From positions 42,098 through 106,097 of the forward strand of contig NZ_JAUEPL010000020.1 of assembly GCF_030406405.1 (NCBI RefSeq): a stretch of 64,000 bases of DNA. Reading direction: 5' to 3'. The translations under genes were made by a program, and so were the position numbers. The notes beneath the pieces are model-generated. The model did no database searches. It was given only the letters and a program-made list of their open reading frames with translations, and had not been told where the DNA came from. This stretch comes from Streptomyces ficellus (lineage in GTDB: Bacteria > Actinomycetota > Actinomycetes > Streptomycetales > Streptomycetaceae). Below, piece after piece: positions 40,465-50,239 of this stretch. Numbering within the stretch: position 1 is the stretch's first letter; the number at the start of each line of letters is the position of its first letter.

Positions 40465-41382
40465 TCAGATGGAGACGCCGTGCTGGCGGAGGTACGCCAG
40501 CGGGTCGATGTCCGAGCCGTAGCTCGGGCTGGTGCGGATCTCGAAGTGCAGGTGCGGGCCGGTGGAGTTTCCGGTGGAGCCGGACAGGCCGATCTGCTGG
40601 CCGCCGCTGACGCTCTGGCCCGACGAGACGGAGAGCGAGGAAAGGTGGGCGTACTGCGAGTAGTTGCCGTCGGCGTGCTGGATGACGACCTCGTTGCCGT
40701 ACGCGCCGCTCCAGCCGGCCGAGACGACGGTGCCGGGGCCCACTGCCTTGACGCTGCTGCCGGAGGAGGCCGCGAAGTCGACACCGGTGTGGTAACCGGA
40801 GGACCAGCTGGAGCCGGAGGCGCGGTAGGGGGTGGTGACGCCGGCGTCGACCGGGGCGGTGAATCCCGAGCCGCTGGTCTGCGCGGCGGGCTGCGCCGGG
40901 GCCTCGGCCTTGGCGGCGGAGCGGGAGGCGCGGGACTCGGTCCGGGTCTCCTCGGCCTTCGGCTTGGCGGGAGCCGCCTTCGCCGGGGCGGGCTTCGCCG
41001 TGGACTTGGCGCCGAGGGTGAGCTTCATGCCCGGCAGGATCAGGGACGGGTTCTCGCCGATGACCTGGCGGTTGTCCTGGTACAGCTTCTGCCAGCCGCC
41101 CTTGACGTTCTTGTTGCGGGCGATCTTGGAGAGGTAGTCACCCGCGACCACGGTGTACGTGCGGGGCGCGGCCTTGGCGGCCGCGGCGGAAGGGGCGGCC
41201 TTGGCGGCGGCGGTGACGGCCTGCTGCGGGGCGGCGGCCGGGGCTGCGCTCTGCTCCGCGGCGTGCGCGCCGGTGGCGCCGAGCAGCGGGAGGGCGATGG
41301 CGGCGCCACCCGTGCCGGCGGCGACGAAACCGCGGGCGATCGAGCTGGACTTGGGACGGCGGTGCTTACCCTTCGCGGGCAT
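40465..41382 (-). CDS. Secreted LysM-M23 peptidoglycan endopeptidase
   Basis: A 305-aa exported protein. Signal region: KGKHRRPKSSSIARGFVAAG then AIALPLLGATGAHAA. A LysM domain (YTVVAGDYLSKIARNKNVKG ... ILPGMKLTL) follows at about residues 75-125, then an Ala/Pro/Lys linker, then an M23 domain with GYHTGVDFAASSGS (HxxxD) and GPHLHFEIR (HxH) that bind zinc. It cuts peptide cross-links during growth or germination. The 5' leader holds a ydaO c-di-AMP riboswitch, as in other streptomycete cell-wall lytic genes (e.g. rpfA, LysM-M23 genes). Confidence 0.95.
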   Translation of the reverse strand: MPAKGKHRRPKSSSIARGFVAAGTGGAAIALPLLGATGAHAAEQSAAPAAAPQQAVTAAAKAAPSAAAAKAAPRTYTVVAGDYLSKIARNKNVKGGWQKLYQDNRQVIGENPSLILPGMKLTLGAKSTAKPAPAKAAPAKPKAEETRTESRASRSAAKAEAPAQPAAQTSGSGFTAPVDAGVTTPYRASGSSWSSGYHTGVDFAASSGSSVKAVGPGTVVSAGWSGAYGNEVVIQHADGNYSQYAHLSSLSVSSGQSVSGGQQIGLSGSTGNSTGPHLHFEIRTSPSYGSDIDPLAYLRQHGVSI

Positions 41383-41399
41383 GGCGAATTCCTCTCCGG

Positions 41400-41572
41400 C
41401 GCCTGCGAGGTGAGCTGTCGGGTTCGGGCTGGAGTTGCCCGGCCGCGCCATTGGCGCGACTTCACCCCAAGCCGGTCCCGGAATTCCGGTGCCGGCGTAC
41501 TACCTGGGTCCCCCGCTCCTGCCACACGTGGGTGGGTGCGAATTCCGACCGGCGGCAGGATTCGGCGGTCCG
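41400..41572 (-). promoter_or_regulatory. ydaO-type c-di-AMP riboswitch
   Basis: Reading the minus strand, the leader of the M23 gene contains the ordered landmarks of the ydaO motif: GCCGAATCCTGCC at the 5' side, GGCAGGAGCGGGGGACCCA, then GGGGTGAAG, and the highly conserved 3' stretch CCCGAACCCGACAGCTCACC followed by TCGCAGGC. It ends about 18 bases before the start codon, overlapping the region of the ribosome site. Binding of c-di-AMP is known to switch off such genes. Confidence 0.9.
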
Positions 41573-41839
41573 GCCGGATTGCCGTGACCGTAAACGAGCC
41601 GGGTCGGCGGGAACAAGCCGCTCTTTTCCTCCGGGCATTACCAACCGCCCGGCCGCCCGGCAATTCCGGTCACCCTCCGTGGATTCCGGATCATGAATTC
41701 CCGTTCCGCGCAAGGAATTTACGAACAGCGCTCCGCCACGGACGGTCACGGTTATGACGCTGCTCACGTGACGCCGCCCATCTCCCCTACGACCGGGGCA
41801 CGTTATACCTAATCCCTCAATACGGACAGAACCGTCAGA

Positions 41840-43964
41840 TCAGTCAATGGCTGATGAGCCCTCCGCGTGCCGCCGCCTGCGCAGCCGGATGACGGTGGCA
41901 TCGAGGTCTCCGCGCAGCCTGGTGGACAAACCATGGTGAAGCAGGACAGAACCGCGATATGACGCCGCACTGTCCAGGCACTCGTACACCCCATGGGGGT
42001 CGAGCCCCCGCAGCCGTACGGCCGGCGCCGGCTCGCCGTAGTGCTGCGCCTGGAGCCAGGCGAGGACGACGACGTCGTCGCCGCGCGCATACTGAACCGC
42101 GCTCAGCCCGCCCTCCGGAGCCCGCAGCCGGTACAGCTCGCCGAGCTGCACCACCGGCCTGATCTCCTTGTAGAGATCCACCCAGCGACGCGCCTCCGCC
42201 AGCTCCTCCTCGCTCCACCGGGCCAGGTCACCGCCCACCCCCAGCACGCCCGCCATGGCGCTGACGAAGCGGAAACGCAGCGTGCTCACTCGGCCGTTGA
42301 AGCCATGGGGGCTGTCGGTGACCCAGGCCGCCATGACCCGGGCCGGGTGCAGCTGGCTGAAGCCGTGCTGGATGGCGAGCCGGTCCAGCGGGTCGGTGTT
42401 GTCGGACGTCCACACCTGGTCGGTGCGGGAGAGGATGCCCAGGTCGATCCGGCCGCCCCCGCCCGAGCAGGACTCGAACGCGACGCCCGGGTGCGCGGCC
42501 CGCAGCCGGTCGAGCAGCGCGTAGAGCGCCCGCACGTGGTCGACCCACAGCCTCTGCGGATACGCTTCGCCCGGCCAGCCGGCGTCAGTGAAGCAGCGGT
42601 TGAAGTCCCACTTCACATAGTCGATGGGCGCCGACGACAACAGCGCGTCCAACCGCTCCCACAGGTACTGCTGAACGTCCGGCCTGGCGAGGTTCAGCAC
42701 CAGCTGATTGCGGAACTCTGTCCTGGTACGTCCCGTTTGGTGCTGCACCCAGTCCGGGTGCGCCCGGTACAGGTCGCTGTCGGGGTTGACCATCTCGGGC
42801 TCCACCCAGATCCCGAACCGCATCCCCAGCCCGTGCACCTCGTCGGCCAGCGGCTTCAGCCCGTGCGGGAACCGGTCGGGGTTGGGCGTCCAGTCGCCGA
42901 GCCCGGCCCGGTCACTGGTGCGGCGGCCGAACCACGCGTCGTCCACGACGAACAGCTCGACACCCACGCGGGCCGCCCGCCGGGCGAGCGCCCGCTGCTG
43001 CTCCTCCGAGACGTCGAACTCGGTCGCCTCCCAGGAGTTGTAGAGCACCGGCCGCACCTGCTCCGCGTCCGGGACCACCCGCGCGAGCTGCCAGGCGTGC
43101 CACACCCTGCTCGCCCCACCGAATCCGCCCGCGTTCCACAGCCCGGCGCATACCGGCGAGGTGTACGAATCCCCTGGCGCGAGGCGCAGCAGACCCGAGT
43201 CGTCGTGTCCGGCCCCGCCGGTGATCTGCACCAGCCCGTCGGGTAGTCGCTGTACGGCGATACGCCACGACCCGGACCAGGCGAGCGCGCAGCCGTACAC
43301 CTCCCCGTACTCCTCGGTGGCCCCCTCGGCGTCGAGCGCGACCCACGGGAGGTGCTGGTGCCCGGTGTGGCCGCGCCGCGAGCCGATGACCGTCTCGCCG
43401 TACGCCAGCGGGGAGCGCACCAGCCGGGACTCGGCCGCCCACCGCCCGTGCAGCTGCGACAGCCGCCACGCGTCACGCGCGGGCAGCGTCCACGCGGCGG
43501 CGTCCGCCCGCAGCAGCTCCAGCGCGGGCCCCTGCCCCCGGTGAGCCGCGGTGACCCAGCGCTCGATCACGTCGGAGTCGTCCCGCATCCGGTAGTGCAG
43601 GGTCAGCGTGAGGGGACCGTCGAGGAACCGCAGCCGCAGCTCGTCCCCCCTCCGCCGCCCAGTCGCCGAAGGCCCATTCCGTGCCGCGCGCCTCTTCCGT
43701 GCGTACGGAGAGAGCCGGCCGTACGAAGCGGGGGCCGCCCTCGACCGGATACTCCTCCCGCCCGTCGATCGGTGCCTCGAACGGCCAGTACGGCGGGGCG
43801 GGCCGGTCGGCGAGCGCCTGGGCGTCGGCGGCCGTGATGCGCGGGCCCCAGTGCAGATGCAGCAGCTCGTCCGCGTCCGTAAGGCGCAGGGCATAGCTGC
43901 TGGTCGCCCCGGAGAGCAGCCAGATCCGCGCCCGGCCCTCGCCGCCGCCCACCGTCTCGATCAT
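41840..43964 (-). pseudogene. GH36 alpha-galactosidase gene with a one-base frameshift
   Basis: The N-terminal part (ATG at 43964, preceded by GGGGAG) and the rest are both clearly coding but in different frames. The first runs MIETVGGGEGRARIWLLSG to GTEWAFGDWAAEG; the second resumes DELRLRFLDGPLTLTLHYRM and continues for about 600 residues. The switch lies in a run of six C (43645-43650; six G in the gene), where five would restore one frame of about 707 codons. Downstream the GH36 hallmarks are intact: IDYVKWDFNR (nucleophile Asp), CSGGGGRIDLG, and SDNTDPLDRL (acid/base Asp). A slippage site, a recent mutation or a sequencing error would all fit. Confidence 0.85.
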
Positions 43965-44156
43965 CCGAACTCCCCAATTCCGCACAGCAACGAACACTTC
44001 TGCACATCATCAGCGCTGATCACGGCAGAGGCAACGACGGCCACCTACGGATGTGCGATCCGCACGAGGATGACTGCCCGTCGAACCGATGTCGTATCGT
44101 CGGACCGGCGACATCGTCGGCGGCCGGCGCCGACGCCCAGACGCGGAGGAGCCCCC

Positions 44157-44969
44157 GTGACGCAGCAGCTGCCGCAGGTCCCGTCGACCGAGCCCGAACT
44201 GACGGGAGTGCGCAACTTCCGTGACGTGGGCGGGCTTCCGACGGTGGACGGCCGGCGGGTGCGCCACGGCGTCCTCTACCGCAGCGGTCACCTCGCGCAC
44301 GCCACCGGCGAGGACGCGGCGTTCCTGGCGGCCCTCGGGCTGCACACGATCTTCGACTTCCGCAACGCCGCCGACCAGAAGCTCGAAGGCCCGGACATCG
44401 CCCTGCCCGGCGTACGCAATGTGAACATCCCGCTCACCGACCCGACCGACGGGGCCGAGTTCTGGCGGATGGTCCGTGACGGCGACATCGACCAGCTGCG
44501 CGAGATCCTGGCGGACGGGCAGGCGGCGGCGCGGATGTCGGACTCGTACCGCATGATCATCAAGGAGCGCACGGCCGAGCACAGCCGGGTGCTCCACGCC
44601 CTCGCCGAGGACAGCGTCCCCGCGCTGATGCACTGCGCGGCGGGCAAGGACCGGGCGGGACTGTCCATTGCGGTGACGCTGCTGGCCCTCGGCGTCGAGC
44701 GCGAGGCGATCGAGGAGGACTACCTGAAGTCCAACGCACCGAGCCGCCGCTACAAGGTGCACCGCAGCGACAACTCCCCCGCCGGTATGTCGCCCGAGGT
44801 GATGGAGCTGCTCAGCCCCCTCTTCGACGCGCGCCTGGACTACCTGTCGACGGCCTTCACGACGATCGAGGAGACCTGGGGGTCGACCGACCGCTACCTG
44901 AGCGAGGGGCTGAACCTCAGCCCCGAGACCCGGGAGCGACTGCGCGAGCGCCTCCTCGACGAGGGCTGA
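44157..44969 (+). CDS. Tyrosine/lipid phosphatase, PtpB-like
   Basis: A 270-aa dual-specificity-type phosphatase. GVRNFRDVGGLPT opens the domain, LHTIFDFRNAADQK follows, and the P-loop MHCAAGKDRAG is the CX5R active site in the extended HCxxGKDRxG form of the PtpB family, in which a lysine and aspartate widen specificity to phospholipids. The GTG at 44157 follows GCGGAGGAG. It is transcribed divergently from the GH36 gene. Confidence 0.92.
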   Translation: MTQQLPQVPSTEPELTGVRNFRDVGGLPTVDGRRVRHGVLYRSGHLAHATGEDAAFLAALGLHTIFDFRNAADQKLEGPDIALPGVRNVNIPLTDPTDGAEFWRMVRDGDIDQLREILADGQAAARMSDSYRMIIKERTAEHSRVLHALAEDSVPALMHCAAGKDRAGLSIAVTLLALGVEREAIEEDYLKSNAPSRRYKVHRSDNSPAGMSPEVMELLSPLFDARLDYLSTAFTTIEETWGSTDRYLSEGLNLSPETRERLRERLLDEG

Positions 44970-45165
44970 GCCCTCACCCCGGGCCGAGCGTACGGACGGT
45001 CGGGGCCTCGCCCAGCGGCTCGGAGACGGTCCGGCCGTAGACGCGGGCGAGCCCGAGCGGCATCGGCGGCGAGGGCCGGCGCCGCCCGGCGCGCTGGGCG
45101 GCGGCCTCCAGGGTGAGTCCCGGGCGCCGCCGCGCACGCGGCTGCGCGCCCGAGAAGCACAAGCC

Positions 45166-46551
45166 TCAGCGGTTGGCGACGGCCTGCTTCACCAGCGTCC
45201 GGCCGAAGTCCCAGATCAGGCCGCCACCGCTGTGCGCCTCGTCCATGACGGCCGTGAACGCCTCCACGAACCGGTCGACCTCCCGCTCACCGATGATCAG
45301 CGGCGGGATCAGCTTGATGACCTCCAGCCGGTCGCCGGACACCTGGGTGAGGATGCGGTGCCGTTGCAGCAGCGGCACCACGACCATCTGCGCGAACAGT
45401 CCCTTGCGGGCGGCCTGGAGCATCGCCCAGCGGCTGCGCAGGCCGAGCGAGGACGGGCGGCCGAACTCGATGCCGATCATCAGACCGCGCCCACGCACCT
45501 CGTACAGCATCTCGTAGCGGTCGACGAGCGCCGCGAGCCGGGACTTCAGCAGCTCCCCGGTCCGCCGGGCGTTCGCCACGAGCTCCTCGTCCTCCAGCAC
45601 GGACAGGACCGCCAGGCCCGCCGCCATGGCCTGGGCGTTCGACCCGAAGCTGGCCGAGTGGACGAGCACCCGGTCCATCGAGGAGTACACCTTTTGGAAG
45701 ATCCAGTCCTTGCCGAGGGTGGCGCCGACGGGCACATAGCCGCCGGACAGCGCCTTGGCGACGCAGACCAGGTCCGGTTCCACACCGGTCTCGTGCTGGT
45801 AGCCGTAGAAGTCACCGGTCCTGCCGAGGCCGGTCTGCACCTCGTCGGCGATCAGCAGCGCCTTGTGCCGGCGGAGCAGCTGCTGTGCGGCGGGCAGGAA
45901 GCCGGGCGGCGCCTCGTGGACGCCCTTGCCCTGGATGGGCTCCACGATGAGGCCCGCCACATCGCCCCGCCTCAGCTCCCGCTCCAGGGCGGTCAGGTCG
46001 CCCAGCTCGATGGCGGTGTCGGGCAGCAGGGGCTCGAACCCGTCGCGGAAGCAGCTCTCGCCGTTGACCGACAGGGACCCGGTGGTCAGCCCGTGGAAGG
46101 CGTGCGCGCAGTACAGGACGCGGCGCTTGCCGGTCGCGTACCGGGCGAACTTCAGCGCGGTCTCGACCGCCTCCGTACCGCTGTTGGAGAAGAACACGCG
46201 GTCCAGATGGGGCGAGTGGGACAGCAGCTTCTCGGCGAGCAGCCCGGGCAGCGGCGGGCAGTCGAAGCGGGTGAGGTCGGGCAGGGAGGCATCGAGGACG
46301 TCGTGCAGCGCCTTGCCTACGACGGGGTGGTGCCGGCCGAGCCCCATCACGCCGAAGCCGGCGAGCATGTCGAGGTAGTCGTTGTCGTCGGCGTCCCAGA
46401 AGTAGGCGCCCTCGGCGCGCTGGTAGACCTTGTCGAAGCCGATCGTGTGCAGCATGCGCGGCAGTTGGTGGTTGAGGTGGCGGGCGTGCAGGTCGTAGCC
46501 TTCCGCGCCCCGGTCGGCGAGCAGCCCCGCCAGATCGAACTTCTTGCTCAT
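45166..46551 (-). CDS. Class III aminotransferase of the hopanoid operon (HpnO-like)
   Basis: A 461-aa PLP aminotransferase with YFWDADDNDYLDMLAGFGVMGLG, the FFSNSGTEAVETALKFAR phosphate loop, LLIADEVQTGLGRTG (Asp), and CVAKALSGGYVPVGA (Schiff-base Lys). It is the last gene of the hopanoid operon and overlaps the dxs stop by 4 bp. By position it is the candidate enzyme converting the hopane side chain to aminobacteriohopanetriol, as proposed for HpnO and its streptomycete counterparts. Confidence 0.88.
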   Translation of the reverse strand: MSKKFDLAGLLADRGAEGYDLHARHLNHQLPRMLHTIGFDKVYQRAEGAYFWDADDNDYLDMLAGFGVMGLGRHHPVVGKALHDVLDASLPDLTRFDCPPLPGLLAEKLLSHSPHLDRVFFSNSGTEAVETALKFARYATGKRRVLYCAHAFHGLTTGSLSVNGESCFRDGFEPLLPDTAIELGDLTALERELRRGDVAGLIVEPIQGKGVHEAPPGFLPAAQQLLRRHKALLIADEVQTGLGRTGDFYGYQHETGVEPDLVCVAKALSGGYVPVGATLGKDWIFQKVYSSMDRVLVHSASFGSNAQAMAAGLAVLSVLEDEELVANARRTGELLKSRLAALVDRYEMLYEVRGRGLMIGIEFGRPSSLGLRSRWAMLQAARKGLFAQMVVVPLLQRHRILTQVSGDRLEVIKLIPPLIIGEREVDRFVEAFTAVMDEAHSGGGLIWDFGRTLVKQAVANR

Positions 46552-48428
46552 GTCTCGTTCTCCTTGCGTGCCAGCGCCGCGCTGATCCGCCCCGCGATCT
46601 CCACCGGGGTGAGCCCGATGTCCGCCAGCACCTCACCGCGCTTGGCGTGGGGCAGGAACTGTTCCGGGACGCCGAACGTCCTCAGCGGTACGTCCGTCCC
46701 GGCGTCCCGCAGCGCCTGCCCCACCGCCCAGCCGACGCCCCCGCTGCGGCTGTTGTCCTCGACGACCGCGACGAGCCGGTGACCGCCGGCCAGTGGGGCG
46801 AGCTGCTCGTCGACGGGCTTGACCCAGCGCGGGTCGACGACGGTGCAGCGGACGCCGCGCTCCGCCAGCAGCTCGGCCGTCCGGAGGCAGACCGGCGCCA
46901 TGACGCCGATGGCCACCAGCAGGACGTCGGGGTCGTCGGCCCGGTGCAGGACTTCCATGCCACCGACGCGCCCGACAGCGGGGACGGGCTGCCCCACCGC
47001 CTCCTTGGGGAAGCGCAGCACGGTCGGCGCGTCGGCCACGTCGACCGCCTCGCGCAGCTGGGCACGCAGTTGCCCGGCGTCGCGCGGCGCGGCGATCCGC
47101 AGGCCGGGCACGACCTGGAGCACGGACAGGTCCCACACGCCGTTGTGCGAGGGGCCGTCGGTGCCGGTCACGCCCGCCCGGTCGAGGACGAAGGTGACGC
47201 CGCACCTGTGCAGGGCGATGTCCATCAGCAGCTGGTCGAAGGCGCGGTTGAGGAAGGTGGCGTAGACGGCGACGACCGGGTGGAGCCCGGCGGTGGCGAG
47301 CCCGGCCGCGCAGACGGCGGCGTGCTGCTCGGCGATCCCGACGTCCCACACCCGGTCGGGGAACCGCTCGGCGAACTTCGCCAGCCCCACCGGCTGGAGC
47401 ATCGCCGCCGTCAGCGCCACGACGTCCGGCCGCTCCGCGCCGATCGCGGCGATCTCGTCACCGAAGACGGACGTCCAGGAGGGTCCGCCCACGGGGGCGA
47501 GCGGCTCGGCGGTCAGCGGATCCATCGCGCCCACCGCGTGGAACCGGTCGGCCTCGTCCTCCAGCGCCAGCGGGTAGCCGCGCCCCTTCTCGGTCAGGCA
47601 GTGCACCAGTACGGGGCCGTGGAACCGCTTGGCGCGGCGCAGCGCCGACTCGACGGCCGTGATGTCGTGCCCGTCGATGGGCCCGACGTACTTCAGACCC
47701 AGGTCTTCGAACATGCCCTGCGGGGCGATGAAGTCCTTGAACCCCTTCTTCGCGCCGTGCAGCGACCCGTACAGCGGCGGTCCGATGACAGGGGTGTGCT
47801 GGAGCACCTCCTTGCCCCAGGCCAGGAAGCGTTCGTAGCCGTCGGTGGTACGGAGGGTGGCGAGGTGGTTGGCGAGGCCGCCGATCGTCGGGGCGTAGGA
47901 GCGCTCGTTGTCGTTGACGACGATGATGAGGGGGCGGTCCTTGGCGGCGGCGATGTTGTTGAGCGCTTCCCACGCCATGCCGCCGGTCAGCGCGCCGTCG
48001 CCGATGACGGCGACGACATGGTCACTCCCGCCGAGCAGGTCGCGTGCTTTGGCGAGGCCGTCCGCCCAGCCCAGCACGGTGGAGGCGTGGGAGTTCTCGA
48101 TGACGTCGTGCTCGGACTCCTCGCGGCAGGGGTAACCGGACAGGCCGCCCTTGCCGCGCAGCTTGGAGAAGTCCTGCCGGCCGGTGAGCAGTTTGTGTAC
48201 GTAGGACTGGTGGCCGGTGTCCCACAGGATGCGGTCGACGGGCGAGTCGAACACCCGGTGCAGGGCGACGGTGAGCTCCACGACGCCCAGGTTGGGGCCG
48301 AGATGGCCGCCGGTCCTGGCGACCGCCTGGATGAGGAACTGCCTGATCTCCTCGGCGAGTTCACCGGCCTGTGCGCTGTCCAGTGCCTTGAGGTCGCGCG
48401 GCCCCCGGATGTTCTCCAGCAACGTCAC
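46548..48428 (-). CDS. dxs: 1-deoxy-D-xylulose-5-phosphate synthase
   Basis: A 626-aa thiamine-diphosphate enzyme: GHLGPNLGVVELTVALH, ILWDTGHQSYVHKLLTGR, the ThDP motif VIGDGALTGGMAWEALNN ... VVNDNERS, FHAVGAMD, VWDVGIAEQHAA, and TFLNRAFDQLLMDIALH. It makes the first MEP-pathway intermediate and so supplies isoprenoid precursors for hopanoids. The GTG at 48428 has GAGAGGGG upstream and gives a normal-length protein; a longer ATG start at 48521 adds low-complexity residues. Being in the hopanoid operon, it is probably a second copy besides a housekeeping dxs. Confidence 0.95.
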   Translation of the reverse strand: MTLLENIRGPRDLKALDSAQAGELAEEIRQFLIQAVARTGGHLGPNLGVVELTVALHRVFDSPVDRILWDTGHQSYVHKLLTGRQDFSKLRGKGGLSGYPCREESEHDVIENSHASTVLGWADGLAKARDLLGGSDHVVAVIGDGALTGGMAWEALNNIAAAKDRPLIIVVNDNERSYAPTIGGLANHLATLRTTDGYERFLAWGKEVLQHTPVIGPPLYGSLHGAKKGFKDFIAPQGMFEDLGLKYVGPIDGHDITAVESALRRAKRFHGPVLVHCLTEKGRGYPLALEDEADRFHAVGAMDPLTAEPLAPVGGPSWTSVFGDEIAAIGAERPDVVALTAAMLQPVGLAKFAERFPDRVWDVGIAEQHAAVCAAGLATAGLHPVVAVYATFLNRAFDQLLMDIALHRCGVTFVLDRAGVTGTDGPSHNGVWDLSVLQVVPGLRIAAPRDAGQLRAQLREAVDVADAPTVLRFPKEAVGQPVPAVGRVGGMEVLHRADDPDVLLVAIGVMAPVCLRTAELLAERGVRCTVVDPRWVKPVDEQLAPLAGGHRLVAVVEDNSRSGGVGWAVGQALRDAGTDVPLRTFGVPEQFLPHAKRGEVLADIGLTPVEIAGRISAALARKENET

Positions 48429-48554
48429 GCTCGGACCCCTCTCTGATCCGGTTCGGCCGGCGGCCACGGCGGGCGGCCCCGGGGGGACCGCGGCGCCCGC
48501 CATGGTGGCGGCCATCTTCATCGCCTGTGGGATGAGGCTTGCCGCGCCCTCACC

Positions 48555-49577
48555 TCACCCGTGGCTCCCCGAGACGGTCTCGCGGGCGGCGCGCAGGGAC
48601 TCCTTCAGCGAGCCCATGGTGGCGAGGACGGCGGTGGGCTCGTAGCCGCAGTGCGCCATGCAGTTGGCGCAGCGCGGGTCCTTGCCGCGGCCGTACTTGC
48701 TCCAGTCGGTCTCCTCGATGAGCTGGCGATAGGTGGGGACATAGCCGTCGGCCATCAGGTAGCAGGGCCGCTGCCAGCCGAAGAGCGAGTAGTTCGGGAT
48801 CGCCCAGGCGGTGCACGGGAAGTCCGCCTTGCCTTCCAGGAAGTCCAGGAAGAGGGGCGAGTGGTTCAGCCGCCAGCGCCGCCGGTTGCCGCCCGCGAAG
48901 GCCTTCCGGAACAGTTCGCGGGTCTGCTCGACCCCCAGGAAGTGCTCCTGGTCGGGCGCCTTCTCGTAGGCGTACGCGGGAGAGATCATCATCTCGTCGA
49001 CCTTCAGGTCGTCGTTGAGGAAGTTGAGCACCTCGATGACGGTCTGCGGGGTGTCGGTATTGAAGAAGGTGGAGTTGGTGGTGACCCGGAAGCCGCGCCG
49101 CTTGGCCTCCTTGATGGCCTCCACCGCCTCGTCGAACACGCCCTCCTTGGCGACCGACTCGTCGTGGCGCTCGCGCAGCCCGTCGATGTGCACGGCGAAG
49201 GCGAAGTACGGCGACGGCCTGAAGTCCTCGATCTTCTTGCGCAGCAGCAGGGCGTTGGTGCAGAGGAAGACGTACTTCCGCTTGGCCACCAGCTGCCGGA
49301 CGATCTCGTGGATCTGCGGATGCATCAGCGGTTCGCCGCCCGCGATGGACACCATCGGCGCACCGGACTCCAGGACCGCCCCGACCGCCTGGGCGACCGG
49401 CATGCGCTGCTTCAGGACCCCGGCCGGGTGCTGGATCTTCCCACAGCCCTCGCATTTCAGGTTGCACGCGTAGAGCGGTTCCAGCTCGACGATGAGCGGG
49501 AACTTCTCACGCTTGCGGAGCTTCTGTTCGAAGAGATACGTCCCTACCCGGATGGTCTGGCGAAGCGGCATGGCCAT
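48555..49577 (-). CDS. hpnH: Adenosyl-hopene transferase HpnH, radical SAM
   Basis: A 340-aa radical SAM enzyme with CNLKCEGCGKIQHP (Cx3Cx2C cluster), SIAGGEPLMHPQI (the GGEP SAM-binding motif), and a C-terminal DPRCANCMAHCGYEP that adds further cysteines. It joins the 5'-deoxyadenosyl radical to diploptene. I chose ATG 49577 because AGGAGG lies 8 bases upstream; the GTG at 49586 overlaps that site. Confidence 0.96.
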   Translation of the reverse strand: MAMPLRQTIRVGTYLFEQKLRKREKFPLIVELEPLYACNLKCEGCGKIQHPAGVLKQRMPVAQAVGAVLESGAPMVSIAGGEPLMHPQIHEIVRQLVAKRKYVFLCTNALLLRKKIEDFRPSPYFAFAVHIDGLRERHDESVAKEGVFDEAVEAIKEAKRRGFRVTTNSTFFNTDTPQTVIEVLNFLNDDLKVDEMMISPAYAYEKAPDQEHFLGVEQTRELFRKAFAGGNRRRWRLNHSPLFLDFLEGKADFPCTAWAIPNYSLFGWQRPCYLMADGYVPTYRQLIEETDWSKYGRGKDPRCANCMAHCGYEPTAVLATMGSLKESLRAARETVSGSHG

Positions 49578-49582
49578 CTGGC

Positions 49583-50239
49583 TCACCTCCTGGGGAGCAG
49601 CAAAGAACGGTGCCAGTCAAAAAAGGCGGGCAATACACAACGAAGAACGCGGAAAGCTGATATTCCCCCGCGCACCGTGCCAATCCGGACGAGCTCATGC
49701 TCGGGAGCGTCCACGACCACTCGTACGGCCGCAACCGGGCGGACACCGGCGCTCAGCGCGCTGTGGAGCGTGGCGGCGGACTCCATGTCGACCGCGATCG
49801 CGCCCGTCGCCCTCAGCTCGGTCCGCCCCTGGCCCCGTACGACATGGTCGGAGCCGGTCAGCGGGCCGGTGTGGACGGTGCGCCCGGGCACCGCCCGCTC
49901 CAGCGCCTCCACCAGTGTCCGCGCGCCCGTGCACACCGTGGAGCCCTGCGGGCCGCGTGTCTCATGGGCGACCACCAGGTCCCCGGGGTGCATCCCCGGG
50001 GCGAGCCCCGCGCAGAACCCCGAGGCGACGACCGCGGCGCCCCGCAGCGGCCCGTCCCCGAGCGCCCGCGCCACGGCCCGCTGGGCGTTCGCCGGACCCA
50101 TGCCCGTACGCAGGACGGTCACCGGGCCGGACGCACCGCCGTGGCGGCGGCCGCTGCGCAGGGCGAGCTGCTCGATGCCGAGCGCGCACGCGATGAGCAG
50201 CGGCGCCTGGGAACCGGACGGCTCCGGTTCCGCCGCCAT
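49583..50239 (-). CDS. hpnG: Hopanoid nucleoside phosphorylase HpnG
   Basis: A 218-aa phosphorylase-superfamily protein: LLIACALGIEQLALRSG, VTVLRTGMGPANAQRAV, VVASGFCAGLAPGMHPGDLVVA, and the base-recognition VDMESAATLHSA. HpnG removes adenine from adenosylhopane to give ribosylhopane. It overlaps the shc stop (TGATG) and lies 5 bp before hpnH. Confidence 0.93.
   Translation of the reverse strand: MAAEPEPSGSQAPLLIACALGIEQLALRSGRRHGGASGPVTVLRTGMGPANAQRAVARALGDGPLRGAAVVASGFCAGLAPGMHPGDLVVAHETRGPQGSTVCTGARTLVEALERAVPGRTVHTGPLTGSDHVVRGQGRTELRATGAIAVDMESAATLHSALSAGVRPVAAVRVVVDAPEHELVRIGTVRGGISAFRVLRCVLPAFFDWHRSLLLPRR

Noticed and set aside
44974..45162. A 62-codon frame between the phosphatase and aminotransferase genes
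   Set aside because: It needs a TTG start without a clear ribosome site and has no recognisable family; left unannotated.
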